Source: Nocardioides sp. QY071
GTDB taxonomy: Bacteria > Actinomycetota > Actinomycetes > Propionibacteriales > Nocardioidaceae
Length of the DNA stretch: 64,000 nt
Direction of reading: 5' to 3'
Assembly (NCBI RefSeq): GCF_029961765.1
Contig: NZ_CP124681.1
Location: 1,116,001-1,180,000, forward strand
The first letter of the stretch is position 1, and each line of letters opens with the position of its first letter. Under the pieces are notes generated by a model. That model had not been told where the DNA came from. It was given only the letters and a program-made list of their open reading frames with translations, and ran no database searches. This document shows, piece after piece, positions 8,958 through 18,622 of the stretch. The translations under genes were made by a program, and so were the position numbers.

Positions 8958-10124
8958 TCAGTCCACGAGCAGCTCGGTCTGCTCGGCCGCGAGCAGGACC
9001 GCACCCAGCAGGGACGCCCGCTCGCCGAGCCGGCTCGCGACGACCGGTGTGAGGGCGAGCGTGTCGAGCGCGTGGCGGCGCAGGCCGATCCGGACCGACT
9101 CGAGCAACAGGTCACCGGCGCGGGCCATGTCACCACCGATGACGACGACCGAGGGGTTCATCAGGTTCACGACCGCAGCCAGGCCCCAGCCGAGGTGCAG
9201 GCCGGCGTCCTCGAGGGCGCGGCGGGCCAGGATGTCGCCGCTCTCGGCGGTCGCGATGATCTCCTCGAGGTCGGCGCCGGGGAGCTGGCCGGCGAGCAGT
9301 CCCTGCACGGCCTGCACGGACGTGTAGGTCTCCAGGCAGCCGCGGCTGCCGCAGCGGCACAGCGGGCCCTGCTCGTCGAAGGTGAGGTGCCCGATCTCGC
9401 CCGCGCTCCCGGCGGTTCCCTGGAACAGCTCGTTGCGCAAGATGATGCCGGCGCCGACACCGGAGGAGATCTTCACGAACACCGAGCTGTCGGTGCCGCG
9501 GCCCTCGCCGATCCGGTGCTCGGCGAGAGCGCCGAGGTTGGCGTCGTTCTCGACGTCGACGGGGGAGCCGAAGGCCGCCGAGCCGGCGGTGCGCGCGTCG
9601 ACATTGCGCCAGCCGGGGAAGATCGCGGCGCTCTGCACGACACCGTCGGTGACCGGCGCCGGCAGGCCGAGGCCGACGTGGCGCAGGGTCGCGGCCGAGG
9701 GCCGGAGCTCGTCGGTCATCGCGACGGCGAGCGCGAGTGCCTCCTCGTGCGGGAACTCCGGGGAGATGGTCCGCCGCTCCTCGGCGAGCACCCGCCCGGT
9801 GAGGTCGCCGATCGCGACCGCGAGGTGGCTGTGGCCGAAGTCGACGCCGGCGACGATGCCCGCCCCCTCCGAGAGGCGTACGGCGGAGCCGCGGCGCCCG
9901 CTGCCCGCCTCGGTGTCGACCAGCCCGGCCTGCCCGAGGTCCCGCACGATGTTGGACACCGTCGCGCGGGCCAGCCCGGTCGCCCGGGCGATCTCGGCCT
10001 GGGTGAAGACCGTGGTCGCCTCGCCGTCGGCGGTCGTGCGCAGCACGTCGAGCACGCGGCGCTGGTTGGCCGCACGCAGCGATGCGGTCGATCCAGGCGC
10101 GTGGTCGCTGCGCTCCGACGTCAT
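8958..10124 (-). CDS. ROK-family transcriptional regulator
   Basis: A 388-residue protein with an N-terminal winged helix-turn-helix (about 15-75, FTQAEIARATGLARATVSNIV) followed by a sugar-kinase-like ROK domain. The DFGHSHLAVAIGDLTG phosphate motif and the zinc site with CRCGSRGCLETY are visible. This layout matches repressors of the NagC/XylR (ROK) family. It is divergent from a sugar ABC importer and is the obvious candidate regulator of it. In Streptomyces a ROK protein controls a xylose importer, but the sugar here is not established. The ATG start is chosen over an upstream extension without support. Confidence 0.88.
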   Translation of the reverse strand: MTSERSDHAPGSTASLRAANQRRVLDVLRTTADGEATTVFTQAEIARATGLARATVSNIVRDLGQAGLVDTEAGSGRRGSAVRLSEGAGIVAGVDFGHSHLAVAIGDLTGRVLAEERRTISPEFPHEEALALAVAMTDELRPSAATLRHVGLGLPAPVTDGVVQSAAIFPGWRNVDARTAGSAAFGSPVDVENDANLGALAEHRIGEGRGTDSSVFVKISSGVGAGIILRNELFQGTAGSAGEIGHLTFDEQGPLCRCGSRGCLETYTSVQAVQGLLAGQLPGADLEEIIATAESGDILARRALEDAGLHLGWGLAAVVNLMNPSVVVIGGDMARAGDLLLESVRIGLRRHALDTLALTPVVASRLGERASLLGAVLLAAEQTELLVD

Positions 10125-10214
10125 GGCGTCACTGTGCACGGCTCCGGCGTAATGGTCAAGCAATGACCACAAAGCCCATCGAAGATCAGATATGACGAAG
10201 TTTGTGTTCAAGTC

Positions 10215-10243
10215 TTGACGTCTACGACGTGACGCACAACACT
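10215..10243 (+). promoter_or_regulatory. Promoter of the sugar ABC operon with overlapping small dyad
   Basis: TTGACG (10215-10220) and AACACT (10238-10243) are separated by 17 bp in the divergent region between the ROK gene and the ABC operon. A short inverted repeat, ACGTC-TAC-GACGT (10218-10230), overlaps the -35 and spacer and is a plausible ROK operator. The assignment rests on spacing and position only. Confidence 0.45.
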
Positions 10244-10277
10244 CGAACCACCGCTCAATGTCCGATCGAGGAGAGCC

Positions 10278-11369
10278 ATGTCCACAACAGCCCGTCGAGT
10301 CGCCGCCGCCAGCGCGGCCCTGTTCCTCGGTGCCGTCGCGCTCAGCGCGTGCGGTGCCAATGACGCCGAGAAGGGCGGCAGCGACGGTGGCAAGGGAGGC
10401 ACCATCGCGCTGCTCCTGCCGGAGTCGAAGACCACCCGCTACGAGGCCCACGACCGCCCGCTGTTCGAGGCGAAGGTCAAGGAGCTGTGCGGCGACTGCA
10501 AGGTGCTCTACTACAACGCCGACCAGGACGAGGCCAAGCAGGCTCAGCAGATGACGACCGCGCTCGACCAGGGTGCCGACGTCGTCGTGCTCGACCCGGT
10601 CAACGGCGAGGGCGCGACCGGCATGGTCGACGAGGCGAAGGGCCAGGACGTCCCGGTCGTCGCCTACGACCGGTTCATCGAGAACGCCGACTACTACATG
10701 TCCTTCGACAACGAGACGGTCGGCAAGATGCAGGCCCAGGCGCTCGTCGACGCGATGGGCGACAAGGGCGACATCCTCATGCTCAACGGTGCGCCGAGCG
10801 ACCCGAACGCCGCGCAGTTCAAGGCCGGCGCGCACAGCGTGCTCGACGGCAGTGGCGTGAAGATCCTCGCCGAGTACGACAACCCGGACTGGAGCCCGGA
10901 GAACGCCCAGCAGTGGACGACCGACCAGCTCAACAAGTACGACCCGGCCAAGATCGGTGGCGTCTACGCCGCCAACGACGGCCAGGCCGGCGGCGTGATC
11001 GCCGCGCTGACCGACCACATCGCGGCCGACAAGCTGCCGCCGATCACCGGCCAGGACGCCGAGGTCGCCGCGATCCAGCGGATCCTCGCGGGTGAGCAGA
11101 CGATGACGATCTACAAGCCGATCCCGATCGAGGCCGAGACCGCGGCCGAGGTGGCCGTCCTGCTCGCCCACGGCGACGACGTGCCCGCCACCACCGACAC
11201 CGGCATCGCGCAGTCGACGTACAAGGACGTCAAGTCCTACATCTTCACGCCGATCGTGGTCACCAAGGACAACGTCGCCGACACCGTCATCGCCGACAAG
11301 TTCTACGAGGCCTCGGAGATCTGCACCGGCGAGTACGCGCAGGCCTGCACGGAGGCCGGCGTCTCCTGA
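10278..11369 (+). CDS. Sugar ABC transporter substrate-binding lipoprotein
   Basis: A 363-residue lipoprotein. The signal peptide ends in the lipobox LSAC (Cys 26), so the mature protein is anchored outside the membrane. The fold is the periplasmic-binding-protein class of ribose and xylose binders: IALLLPESKTTRYEAHDRPLFEAKV at the start, VVVLDPVNGEG, VVAYDRFI and GGVYAANDGQAGGVIAAL near the hinge. It delivers a sugar to the ATPase and permease encoded immediately downstream. GGAGAG precedes the ATG. It is closest in pattern to XylF-type proteins, but ligand identity is inference. Confidence 0.88.
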   Translation: MSTTARRVAAASAALFLGAVALSACGANDAEKGGSDGGKGGTIALLLPESKTTRYEAHDRPLFEAKVKELCGDCKVLYYNADQDEAKQAQQMTTALDQGADVVVLDPVNGEGATGMVDEAKGQDVPVVAYDRFIENADYYMSFDNETVGKMQAQALVDAMGDKGDILMLNGAPSDPNAAQFKAGAHSVLDGSGVKILAEYDNPDWSPENAQQWTTDQLNKYDPAKIGGVYAANDGQAGGVIAALTDHIAADKLPPITGQDAEVAAIQRILAGEQTMTIYKPIPIEAETAAEVAVLLAHGDDVPATTDTGIAQSTYKDVKSYIFTPIVVTKDNVADTVIADKFYEASEICTGEYAQACTEAGVS

Positions 11370-12190
11370 TGTCCGTCATCGAGAACGAGGTCGCGGTCAG
11401 GGACACGGGCGAGGTCGTCCTGTCCCTGACCGGGGTCAACAAGCGCTTCGGCGCCGTCCAGGCGCTCACCGACGTCGGCCTGACCGTCCGGGCCGGAGAG
11501 GTGGTCGCCCTCGTGGGCGACAACGGCGCGGGCAAGTCGACGCTGGTCAAGACCATCGCCGGCGTCTACCAGCCCGACGCCGGTGTCATCGAGTTCGCCG
11601 GGTCGCCGGTCACGGTCGCGGGCCCCGCGGGGGCCCAGCACCTCGGCATCGCCACGGTCTTCCAGGACCTCGCGCTGTGCGACAACCTCGACGTCGTCGC
11701 CAACCTGTTCCTCGGCAAGGAGCACCACCTCGGTCCGGTGATCAACGAGGTCACCATGGAGCGGGAGGCCTGGCGGCTGCTGCGCAGCCTCTCGGCGAAG
11801 ATCCCGTCGGTGCGGATCCCGGTCGCCGGGCTCTCCGGCGGCCAGCGACAGACCGTCGCGATCGCGCGCTCCCTGGTCGGCAACCCCAAGGTGGTCATGC
11901 TCGACGAGCCGACCGCCGCGCTGGGCGTCGCCCAGACCGCCGAGGTGCTCAACCTCGTCGAGCGTCTGCGCGAGCAGGGCCTCGCCGTCATCCTGATCAG
12001 CCACAACATGGCCGACGTGCAGGCGGTGTCCGACCGGATCGTCGTGCTCCGCCTGGGCCGCAACGCCGCGGAGTTCCGCACCGAGGAGGCGACCACCGAC
12101 CAGCTGGTCGCCGCCATCACCGGTGCATCCGACAATGTCGTCGCCCAGCGCGCCGCGCGCCGCGCCGGACACCCTGAGGGGGAGCAGTGA
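11369..12190 (+). CDS. Sugar ABC transporter ATP-binding protein (single NBD)
   Basis: A 273-residue ATPase with Walker A GDNGAGKST (about residue 49), Q-loop, signature LSGGQ, Walker B VVMLDEPTAALG and a switch His in ISHNM. Only one nucleotide-binding domain is present, whereas most ribose/xylose-type (CUT2) ATPases are tandem proteins of about 500 residues. Single-domain versions such as FrcA-type exist. The ATG overlaps the preceding stop (TGATG) and its own stop overlaps the permease GTG, so the three genes are translationally coupled. Confidence 0.9.
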   Translation: MSVIENEVAVRDTGEVVLSLTGVNKRFGAVQALTDVGLTVRAGEVVALVGDNGAGKSTLVKTIAGVYQPDAGVIEFAGSPVTVAGPAGAQHLGIATVFQDLALCDNLDVVANLFLGKEHHLGPVINEVTMEREAWRLLRSLSAKIPSVRIPVAGLSGGQRQTVAIARSLVGNPKVVMLDEPTAALGVAQTAEVLNLVERLREQGLAVILISHNMADVQAVSDRIVVLRLGRNAAEFRTEEATTDQLVAAITGASDNVVAQRAARRAGHPEGEQ

Positions 12191-13440
12191 CCGACCAGCT
12201 CACCGACAAGCCCGCGTCCGCCGTCGACGCGGCCGACGAGCGGCTGGTCCGCGTCGTCTCGCCCAGCGACTACCTGCGCCACCTCGTCGGCCGCCTGCGT
12301 GGCGGCGACCTCGGCATGCTGCCCGTCGTCCTCGGCCTGGTCGCGATCTGCGTGTTCTTCTACAGCCAGGAGCCCACGTTCCTGTCCTCGCGCAGCCTGG
12401 TCACCATGACGCTGTACGCCGCGCCGCTCGGCGTCATCGCGCTCGGCATCGTGCTCGTGCTGCTGCTCGGCGAGATCGACCTCAGCGTCGGCACGGTCTC
12501 GGGCTTCACGTCCGCGACCACGGCGGTCATGTTCGTCAGCCACGGGCAGTCCCTGGCCCTGTCGATCCTCGCCGCGATCGCGCTCGGCGCCCTCATCGGC
12601 GCCGGGTACGCCGTGCTCTTCGTCTGGGTCGGCGTCCCCAGCTTCGTGTTCACGCTGGCCGGCCTGCTCGCGTTCGAGGGCGCCCTCTACTGGGTCCTCG
12701 GCGACCAGGGCACGATCAACCTGCCCCGTGACTCCGGGCTGCCGGAGTTCACCCGGCAGAAGTTCCTCTCCGACGGGCAGGGCTACGCCCTCGTCGCGGT
12801 CGTGGTCGCGGTCTACGTCGGCTCGCGGCTGTGGAGCATCCGGCAGAAGCGCGCCGCCGGGCTCACCCCTCCCAACCTGCTCGGCGTGATCATCAAGGGC
12901 GCGGCCCTGGCAGTCGGCCTCGGCTGGCTGACCTACTACCTCGGCATCGACCGGGGCTGGGGCTACCTGCCGGTTCTCTTCGCGGGCCTGGTCGTGCTCA
13001 TGGACCTGCTGCTGCGGCGTACCCGCTGGGGTCGCTACGTCTATGCCGTCGGCGGCAACGAGGAGGCTGCCCGCCGGGCCGGCATCCGCGTGGGCCTGGT
13101 CTACGGCTCGGTGTTCGTGCTCTGCTCGACCTTCGCCGCCCTCGGCGGCGTGCTCGTCGCGGGCCAGCTCACGACGGTCTCCCAGTCCAGCGGTACGACG
13201 GACACCAACCTCACCGCCATCGCCGCCGCTGTCATCGGCGGCACCAGCCTCTTCGGCGGCCGCGGGTCGGCGTACTCCGCCCTGCTCGGCATCCTCGTCC
13301 TGCAGGCGATCCGCACCGGCCTCAACCTGATGAACGTCGACTCCGACGTCCGCCTGATCGTCACCGGCGCGGTGCTGCTGCTCGCGGTCGCTATCGACTC
13401 CGTCGCCCGGCGCGCCCGCTCCAGCAGCGGTAGAGGCTAG
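12187..13440 (+). CDS. Sugar ABC transporter permease
   Basis: A 417-residue polytopic membrane protein with about ten helices, of the RbsC/XylH (BPD_transp_2) type. The [14 protein letters not shown] motif near residue 98 and [18 protein letters not shown] near residue 345 are the family hallmarks; the latter contacts the ATPase. The N-terminal 40 residues are cytoplasmic. The GTG start overlaps the ATPase stop and has a purine-rich GAGGGGGAGCA ahead of it. The protein is the membrane channel of the importer. The stop codon overlaps the convergent fbiC stop. Confidence 0.9.
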   Translation: MTDQLTDKPASAVDAADERLVRVVSPSDYLRHLVGRLRGGDLGMLPVVLGLVAICVFFYSQEPTFLSSRSLVTMTLYAAPLGVIALGIVLVLLLGEIDLSVGTVSGFTSATTAVMFVSHGQSLALSILAAIALGALIGAGYAVLFVWVGVPSFVFTLAGLLAFEGALYWVLGDQGTINLPRDSGLPEFTRQKFLSDGQGYALVAVVVAVYVGSRLWSIRQKRAAGLTPPNLLGVIIKGAALAVGLGWLTYYLGIDRGWGYLPVLFAGLVVLMDLLLRRTRWGRYVYAVGGNEEAARRAGIRVGLVYGSVFVLCSTFAALGGVLVAGQLTTVSQSSGTTDTNLTAIAAAVIGGTSLFGGRGSAYSALLGILVLQAIRTGLNLMNVDSDVRLIVTGAVLLLAVAIDSVARRARSSSGRG

Positions 13441-16004
13441 CCGGCTGCGCGGGCGCCGGGCTCACCGTAGAGCGTGGTGCGCTCGCGCACCGGCCGGTCG
13501 ATGCCGGCACCGATCTCGGTGAGCTCCTCGACGGTCTTGGCGGAGCCGTGCTCGGAGCCGGCCATGCGGGAGATGGTCTCCTCCATCAGGGTGCCGCCGA
13601 GGTCGTTGGCGCCGGCGTTCAGCATGGCGCGGGTGCCGTCGACGCCGAGCTTGACCCAGGAGGTCTGGATGTTGGAGATCCGGCCGTGCAGCAGGATCCG
13701 GGCCATGGCGTGCACGGCGAGGTTGTCGCGCAGCGTCGGTCCGGGGCGGGCGACGCCGGCGAGGTAGATCGGCGCGGAGGTGTGCACGAAGGGGAGCGGC
13801 ACGAACTCGGTGAACCCGCTCGAGCCGTTCTCGCGCGCGGTGTCCTGCACCCCCTTGAGGACGTTGAGGTGGCCGACCCAGTGGCGCGGGTTGTCGACGT
13901 GGCCGTACATCATCGTGGACGTCGTCGGCAGGCCGATGCGGTGCGCGGTCGAGACGATCTCGATCCACGTGCGCGCCGGGAGCTTGCCCTTGGTGAGCAC
14001 CCAGCGGACCTCGTCGTCGAGGATCTCCGCGGCGGTGCCCGGCAGGGACCCGAGGCCGGACTCGCGGGCCTTGATCAGGAAGTCCTCGATGGACAGGCCG
14101 GTGCGGGCGGTGCCGTTGACGATCTCCATCGGGGAGAACGCGTGGACGTGCATGTCGGGGACGCGTTGCTTCACCGCGGCGGCGATGTCGAAGTACGCCG
14201 ACGCCGGCAGCTCGGGGTCGATGCCGCCCTGCATGCAGACCTCGGTGGCGCCGAGGTCCCAGGCCTCCTGGGCGCGGTCGGCGACCTCGGCGTACGACAG
14301 GGAGTAGGCGTCCGCGTCCGTGCGACGCTGCGCGAACGCGCAGAACCGGCACCCGACGTAGCAGACGTTGGTGAAGTTGATGTTCCTGTTGACGACGTAG
14401 GTGACCTCGTCGCCGACGGTCTGCTTGCGCAGGTCGTCGGCGAGTCGGACCACCTCGCGCAGCAGGTCACCCTCGGCGGTCATCAGCGTCAGTGCGTGCT
14501 CGTCGGACAGGTTGCCCGGATCGGCCTCCGCGGCGGCCATCGCCTCGCGGCCCTCGGAGTGCAGGACGGCCGGCGCGCCATCGATCAGCCCGGTGTGTGC
14601 GGCCGCCTCGCCGACCGCGGCCCAGTCGCCGTAGACCGACCCGAAGTCCGAACGGCGGTCGTCGGTGCGGCCGTCCGTGTCGACCGCGGAATGCAGGTCG
14701 GTCCGACCGGCCGACTCGAAGCCGCCGTCGGGCTCCTGCCAGGGCAGGCCGGTGGGCCTGACCTCGGGGATCGCCAGACCGTCCGGGCCGGCGAGCGCGG
14801 CGACATGGGCGTGCAGGCGCGGGTCGATCCAGGCCTCGCCGCGCTGCAGCGACCCGACGACGTACTCCGGGTGCACCGTGAGCCGCGCGCGCAGCTCGAA
14901 CCCGCAGGTCGCGGTGATCGAGCGCAGCCGGTCGAGCGAGGGCCAGGGTCGCTCGGGGTTCACGTGGTCGGGCGTGAGCGGCGAGACGCCGCCCCAGTCG
15001 TCGACGCCGGCGTCGAGCAGCGCCCGGCACTCCTCGAGGTCGACCAGGTTCGGGGGCGCCTGGATCCGGGCCTTGGGACCGAGCACGAGCCGGGTGACGG
15101 CGATCGCGGCGCGGTACTCGGCGAGGTCGAGGTCGTCGACGTGGCGCATCGCCGTGTCGGGCTTGGCCCGGAAGTTCTGGACGATGACCTCCTGCACGGC
15201 GCCGTAGGCCCGCGAGGTCGCGCGCAGCGCGAAGATCGTCTCGGCCCGCTCGGTCAGGGTCTCGCCGATCCCGACCAGCAGGCCGGTGGTGAACGGGATG
15301 CCGTGGCGCCCGGCGTCCTCGAGCACCCGGAGCCGGACCTCGGGGTCCTTGTCGGGCGAGCCGTAGTGCGCCAGGCCCTTGGTCTCGAACAGCCGCCTCG
15401 AGGTGGTCTCGAGCATCATCCCCATCGACGGGGACACCGGCTTGAGCCGGTTGAGCTCTTCCCACGACATCACGCCGGGGTTGAGGTGCGGGAGCAGCCC
15501 GGTCTCCTCGAGCACCCGGATCGCCATCGCCCGGATGTAGGCCAGCGTCGAGTCGTAGCCCTGCTCGTCGAGCCACGCCTGCGCCTCGGGCCAGCGGTCC
15601 TCGGGCCGGTCGCCGAGGGTGAACAGCGCCTCGAGGCAGCCCAGCTCGGCGCCCTGGCGGGCGATGTCGAGGATCTCGTCCGGCGACAGGTACGGCGCCC
15701 GCCCCTCGCGTGCAGCCTGGGCCGGGGTCTCCACGAACGTGCAGTAGTGGCACCGGTCGCGGCACAGCTTGGTGATCGGGATGAACACCTTGGGCGAGTA
15801 CGTGACCACGCCCGTGCCGTCCACGACACGACCCGCGGCGACCAGGCCTGCGTCGCGGACCTTCGCCGCGGCCGCGCACAACCGGTCGAGGTCCTCGCCG
15901 GTCGCGGCGAGCAGGGCGGTCGTCTCCGCGACGTCGAGCGCGGCACCGCGCTCGGCACGGGCCAACGCACGCCGGATCTGCTGGGGGGTGGGGCCATCCG
16001 TCAT
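13437..16004 (-). CDS. fbiC: Bifunctional FO synthase (7,8-didemethyl-8-hydroxy-5-deazariboflavin synthase)
   Basis: An 855-residue fusion of two radical-SAM enzymes. The N-terminal CofG-like half has the cluster motif CRDRCHYC (Cys 81, 85, 88). The C-terminal CofH-like half has CYVGCRFC (Cys 548, 552, 555). Together they make the deazaflavin chromophore FO from tyrosine and the ribityl-aminouracil intermediate of riboflavin synthesis, the committed step to coenzyme F420. The fused form is typical of actinobacteria, and length is normal. F420-linked oxidoreductases lie 4-7 kb downstream in this window. There is no other F420 biosynthesis gene here. Confidence 0.95.
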   Translation of the reverse strand: MTDGPTPQQIRRALARAERGAALDVAETTALLAATGEDLDRLCAAAAKVRDAGLVAAGRVVDGTGVVTYSPKVFIPITKLCRDRCHYCTFVETPAQAAREGRAPYLSPDEILDIARQGAELGCLEALFTLGDRPEDRWPEAQAWLDEQGYDSTLAYIRAMAIRVLEETGLLPHLNPGVMSWEELNRLKPVSPSMGMMLETTSRRLFETKGLAHYGSPDKDPEVRLRVLEDAGRHGIPFTTGLLVGIGETLTERAETIFALRATSRAYGAVQEVIVQNFRAKPDTAMRHVDDLDLAEYRAAIAVTRLVLGPKARIQAPPNLVDLEECRALLDAGVDDWGGVSPLTPDHVNPERPWPSLDRLRSITATCGFELRARLTVHPEYVVGSLQRGEAWIDPRLHAHVAALAGPDGLAIPEVRPTGLPWQEPDGGFESAGRTDLHSAVDTDGRTDDRRSDFGSVYGDWAAVGEAAAHTGLIDGAPAVLHSEGREAMAAAEADPGNLSDEHALTLMTAEGDLLREVVRLADDLRKQTVGDEVTYVVNRNINFTNVCYVGCRFCAFAQRRTDADAYSLSYAEVADRAQEAWDLGATEVCMQGGIDPELPASAYFDIAAAVKQRVPDMHVHAFSPMEIVNGTARTGLSIEDFLIKARESGLGSLPGTAAEILDDEVRWVLTKGKLPARTWIEIVSTAHRIGLPTTSTMMYGHVDNPRHWVGHLNVLKGVQDTARENGSSGFTEFVPLPFVHTSAPIYLAGVARPGPTLRDNLAVHAMARILLHGRISNIQTSWVKLGVDGTRAMLNAGANDLGGTLMEETISRMAGSEHGSAKTVEELTEIGAGIDRPVRERTTLYGEPGARAAG

Positions 16005-16289
16005 GACGCCCTCAGGCTACCGGGCACGGTCGCGGACGCGTGCGGAGGCCGAGGCGCGGACGCCCGTCGTACGACGTCCGGCTCAGCGGAGCCTCTCAGC
16101 TCGCGATCTTCGCCGTCAGCTTTGCGACCCGCGCGACGAAGGTGCCGTGGTAGGAGCCCGGGAGGCTCCAGGTGACCACCGTGCCGCGGCCGCTCGGCTC
16201 CGCCGTGGAGGACCCCTCGCTCCCACAGGCCGCCCGTTCGGCCCGTGGGAGCGTCGTAGGGAACGCGTCCGACGCGGGGTTGGACCCGG
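16005..16289. other. Intergenic gap with hairpin and possible coding remnant
   Basis: No credible gene is present. A hairpin at 16220-16251 (13-nt arms, one mismatch, 6-nt loop) could terminate the leftward MMPL transcript. On the minus strand, a stop at 16096-16098 is preceded in frame by about 29 residues that read like normal protein (WSLPGSYHGTFVARVAKLTA). No start or ribosome-binding site supports it, so it may be the tail of a lost gene. Confidence 0.35.
16220..16251. terminator. Hairpin downstream of the MMPL transporter gene
   Basis: Arms 16220-16232 and 16239-16251 pair with a single mismatch around a 6-nt loop, 39 bp past the MMPL stop on the minus strand. It is GC-rich with no clear T-run. 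Confidence 0.5.
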
Positions 16290-18458
16290 TCAGACGCCCG
16301 CCGGCATCCGGTCCGGCTCGGTCGCCGGCGGCTCGACCGCCGGTGCGCCCCGGTCGAGCCTGCTCGGCCACCAGATCTTCCCGCCCAGGTCCAGGTTGAG
16401 GGCCGTCACCAGGACCGAGCGGACGATCATCGTGTCGAGCAGGACACCGAGGGCGACCGTGGTGCCGAGCTGCAGGGTGAAGGTCATCGGCATCGTGGCG
16501 AGCATCGCGAAGGTCGCGGCCAGCACGAGCCCGGCCGAGGTGATCACGCCGCCGGTCGAGGACAGCGCGATCAGCGACCCGCGCCGGGTCCCGTGGGTCG
16601 CTGCCTCCTCGCGCACCCGGGTCATCAAGAAGATGTTGTAGTCGATGCCCAGGGCGACCAGGAAGACGAACGCGAACAGGGGGAAGCCCGGATCGGTGTG
16701 CTCGCGGCCGTAGAGCAGGTCGAAGACCAGGCCGGAGATGCCGAGGGCGGCGCCGAAGGACAGGATCACGGTCCCGATGAGGAGGACCGGCGACAGGATC
16801 GACCTCAGCAGCCCCGCCAGGATCAGCAGCACGGCGCCGAGCACGATCGGGATGATCACCTTGTTGTCGCGTGCCGACGCATCCATGATGTCGATCGACA
16901 CCGCGGTCATGCCGGTGGTCAGCGCGTCCGCGTCGGGCACCCCGTGGACGGCGCTGCGGACGTCCTCGACCGCCGCGGTCGCCGAGTCGGAGTAGGGGTC
17001 GCTCGTGAGGTCGGCGACGATCAGGGCGATCCCGTCCTTCTCCGCGACCGCGACCGGCGCGGAGATGCCCTCGACCTTCGACATCGCGGCGACCACGTCG
17101 TCGGCGCGGTCGGCGTTCGCCACCACCTGGATCGGCGTGCTCGCGTCGACCAGGCCGTGCTCGACGAGGATCGTCTGACCGATCACGGAGTCCTGGTCCT
17201 TGGTGTACTGCTCGTCGCTCGGGATGCCGCCCGTGTCGAGGCGCAGGAAGCCCAGGCACAGGAGGCCGAGCACGGCCGCCGTACCGATCCAGACCAGACG
17301 GGGCCGCGGGGCGATGCCCTTGCCGACCTTCGCCCACAGGCCCGAGGCCGTCGGCTCGGTGCTGCCGAAGTGGGGGACGAACGGCCAGAACACCCAGCGC
17401 CCGCAGATCACCAGCAGCGCCGGCAGCAGGGTGACCATCACGACGAAGGTGACCGCGATGCCGACGGCGTTGGCGGGGCCCATGCCGGCGGTCGAGTTGA
17501 GGTCGGCGAACATCAGGCAGAGCAGACCGACCACGACGGTCGCCGAGCTGGCCAGGATGGCGGGAGCGGCCCGGTGCAGGGCGAACGCCATAGCCTCGTG
17601 CCGGTCCTCGTGGCGTCGCAGCTCCTCGCGGTAGCGGGCGACCAGCAGCAGGGCGTAGTCGGTGCCGGCGCCGATCACGAGCACCGTGAGGATGAACTGG
17701 GTCTGCCCGTTGACGGTGAGGCTGGTGTTCTTGGCGAGGAAGTAGAGCACGCCCATCGAGGCCCCGAGCCCGACCACGGCGGTGATGATCGGCAACAGCC
17801 ACAGGATCGGGCTGCGGTAGGTGACGAGCAGGATGAGGACGACGACGCCGAGGGTGATCAGCAGCAGGTTGCTGTCGCCCGAGGAGAAGATGGTCGCGGC
17901 GTCGGCGCTCTGGCCGCCGGCTCCTGCGAGGTAGGACCTCACCCCGTCGATCGCGATGATCTTGTCGATCTTCGGCTTGAGGTCCGGCAGCACCTCCCAG
18001 AGCTCGTCGCCGTAGTTGACGGTGAACTCGAGCTTGGCGACCTTGCCGTCCGCGGACACGAACGGCGCGGGTACGCCGGCCGCTTGCGCGGCCTGGGGGG
18101 TGACGACGTCACTGACGCCGTCGAGCTTGCCGATCTCCCCACCCTGGGTCTCGATGGCGGCGAGGTCGGCGTCGGTGAGGCCCGACGCGCGGTAGTAGAC
18201 GACGGTCGTGCCGACGTCGTAGGGGTCCTGGAACGCCTCGAGCTTCTCGAAGGCCTTGGTCGACTCGGCGCTCTCGGGCAGCCAGGACTCGGTCTCGTTG
18301 TTCTGGACGTCCACGAGCTTCCCGGCGAAGGAGGCCAGGCCGCCGGCGATCACGATGACCGCGACGAGGACGATCCACTTGGTGACGGGGCCGGTCAGCT
18401 TGCCGGCGATCTGACGGTGCATGGCGTTCACACTTCCAGTGAGCGGGGACATCGGCAT
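16290..18458 (-). CDS. MMPL/RND-family transporter
   Basis: A 722-residue membrane protein with the two-fold MMPL layout: one TM, a large extracytoplasmic loop (about 50-190), five TMs, a second single TM and loop (about 395-540), and five more TMs. Conserved transmembrane segments include GAGTDYALLLVARYREEL and ALGIDYNIFLMTRVREEA, which carry the Asp-Tyr pairs thought to relay protons in MmpL proteins. Substrates of this family include lipids and drugs; none can be assigned here. GGAGGA precedes the ATG by 8 nt. It sits between fbiC and the acyl-CoA dehydrogenase operon. Confidence 0.88.
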   Translation of the reverse strand: MPMSPLTGSVNAMHRQIAGKLTGPVTKWIVLVAVIVIAGGLASFAGKLVDVQNNETESWLPESAESTKAFEKLEAFQDPYDVGTTVVYYRASGLTDADLAAIETQGGEIGKLDGVSDVVTPQAAQAAGVPAPFVSADGKVAKLEFTVNYGDELWEVLPDLKPKIDKIIAIDGVRSYLAGAGGQSADAATIFSSGDSNLLLITLGVVVLILLVTYRSPILWLLPIITAVVGLGASMGVLYFLAKNTSLTVNGQTQFILTVLVIGAGTDYALLLVARYREELRRHEDRHEAMAFALHRAAPAILASSATVVVGLLCLMFADLNSTAGMGPANAVGIAVTFVVMVTLLPALLVICGRWVFWPFVPHFGSTEPTASGLWAKVGKGIAPRPRLVWIGTAAVLGLLCLGFLRLDTGGIPSDEQYTKDQDSVIGQTILVEHGLVDASTPIQVVANADRADDVVAAMSKVEGISAPVAVAEKDGIALIVADLTSDPYSDSATAAVEDVRSAVHGVPDADALTTGMTAVSIDIMDASARDNKVIIPIVLGAVLLILAGLLRSILSPVLLIGTVILSFGAALGISGLVFDLLYGREHTDPGFPLFAFVFLVALGIDYNIFLMTRVREEAATHGTRRGSLIALSSTGGVITSAGLVLAATFAMLATMPMTFTLQLGTTVALGVLLDTMIVRSVLVTALNLDLGGKIWWPSRLDRGAPAVEPPATEPDRMPAGV

Positions 18459-18573
18459 CGGGGATTCCTCCGGACCGACCCTGAGATCGCCCCTGATTCA
18501 TCGCGGGACGGGAACTCTTTGCCTTGAGCCCTTTCGGGCTCCTCCGGAAGTCTGCGCCGACCACCAGACACAC

Positions 18574-18608
18574 GACGACCCCGAAATGTGACATTCCGGG
18601 GTCGTCGG
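18574..18608 (-). terminator. Terminator of the LLM/acyl-CoA dehydrogenase operon
   Basis: A stem with arms 18574-18586 and 18595-18608 (one bulged base) lies 15 bp beyond the acyl-CoA dehydrogenase stop. The loop is 8 nt. It is a plausible GC-rich intrinsic terminator with no marked T-run. Confidence 0.6.
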
Positions 18609-18622
18609 GCGAGCGGGAGGGG

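Noticed and set aside
10278..13440. Naming the importer xylFGH
   Set aside because: The single-NBD ATPase and the absence of xylose isomerase or xylulokinase genes leave the sugar open.
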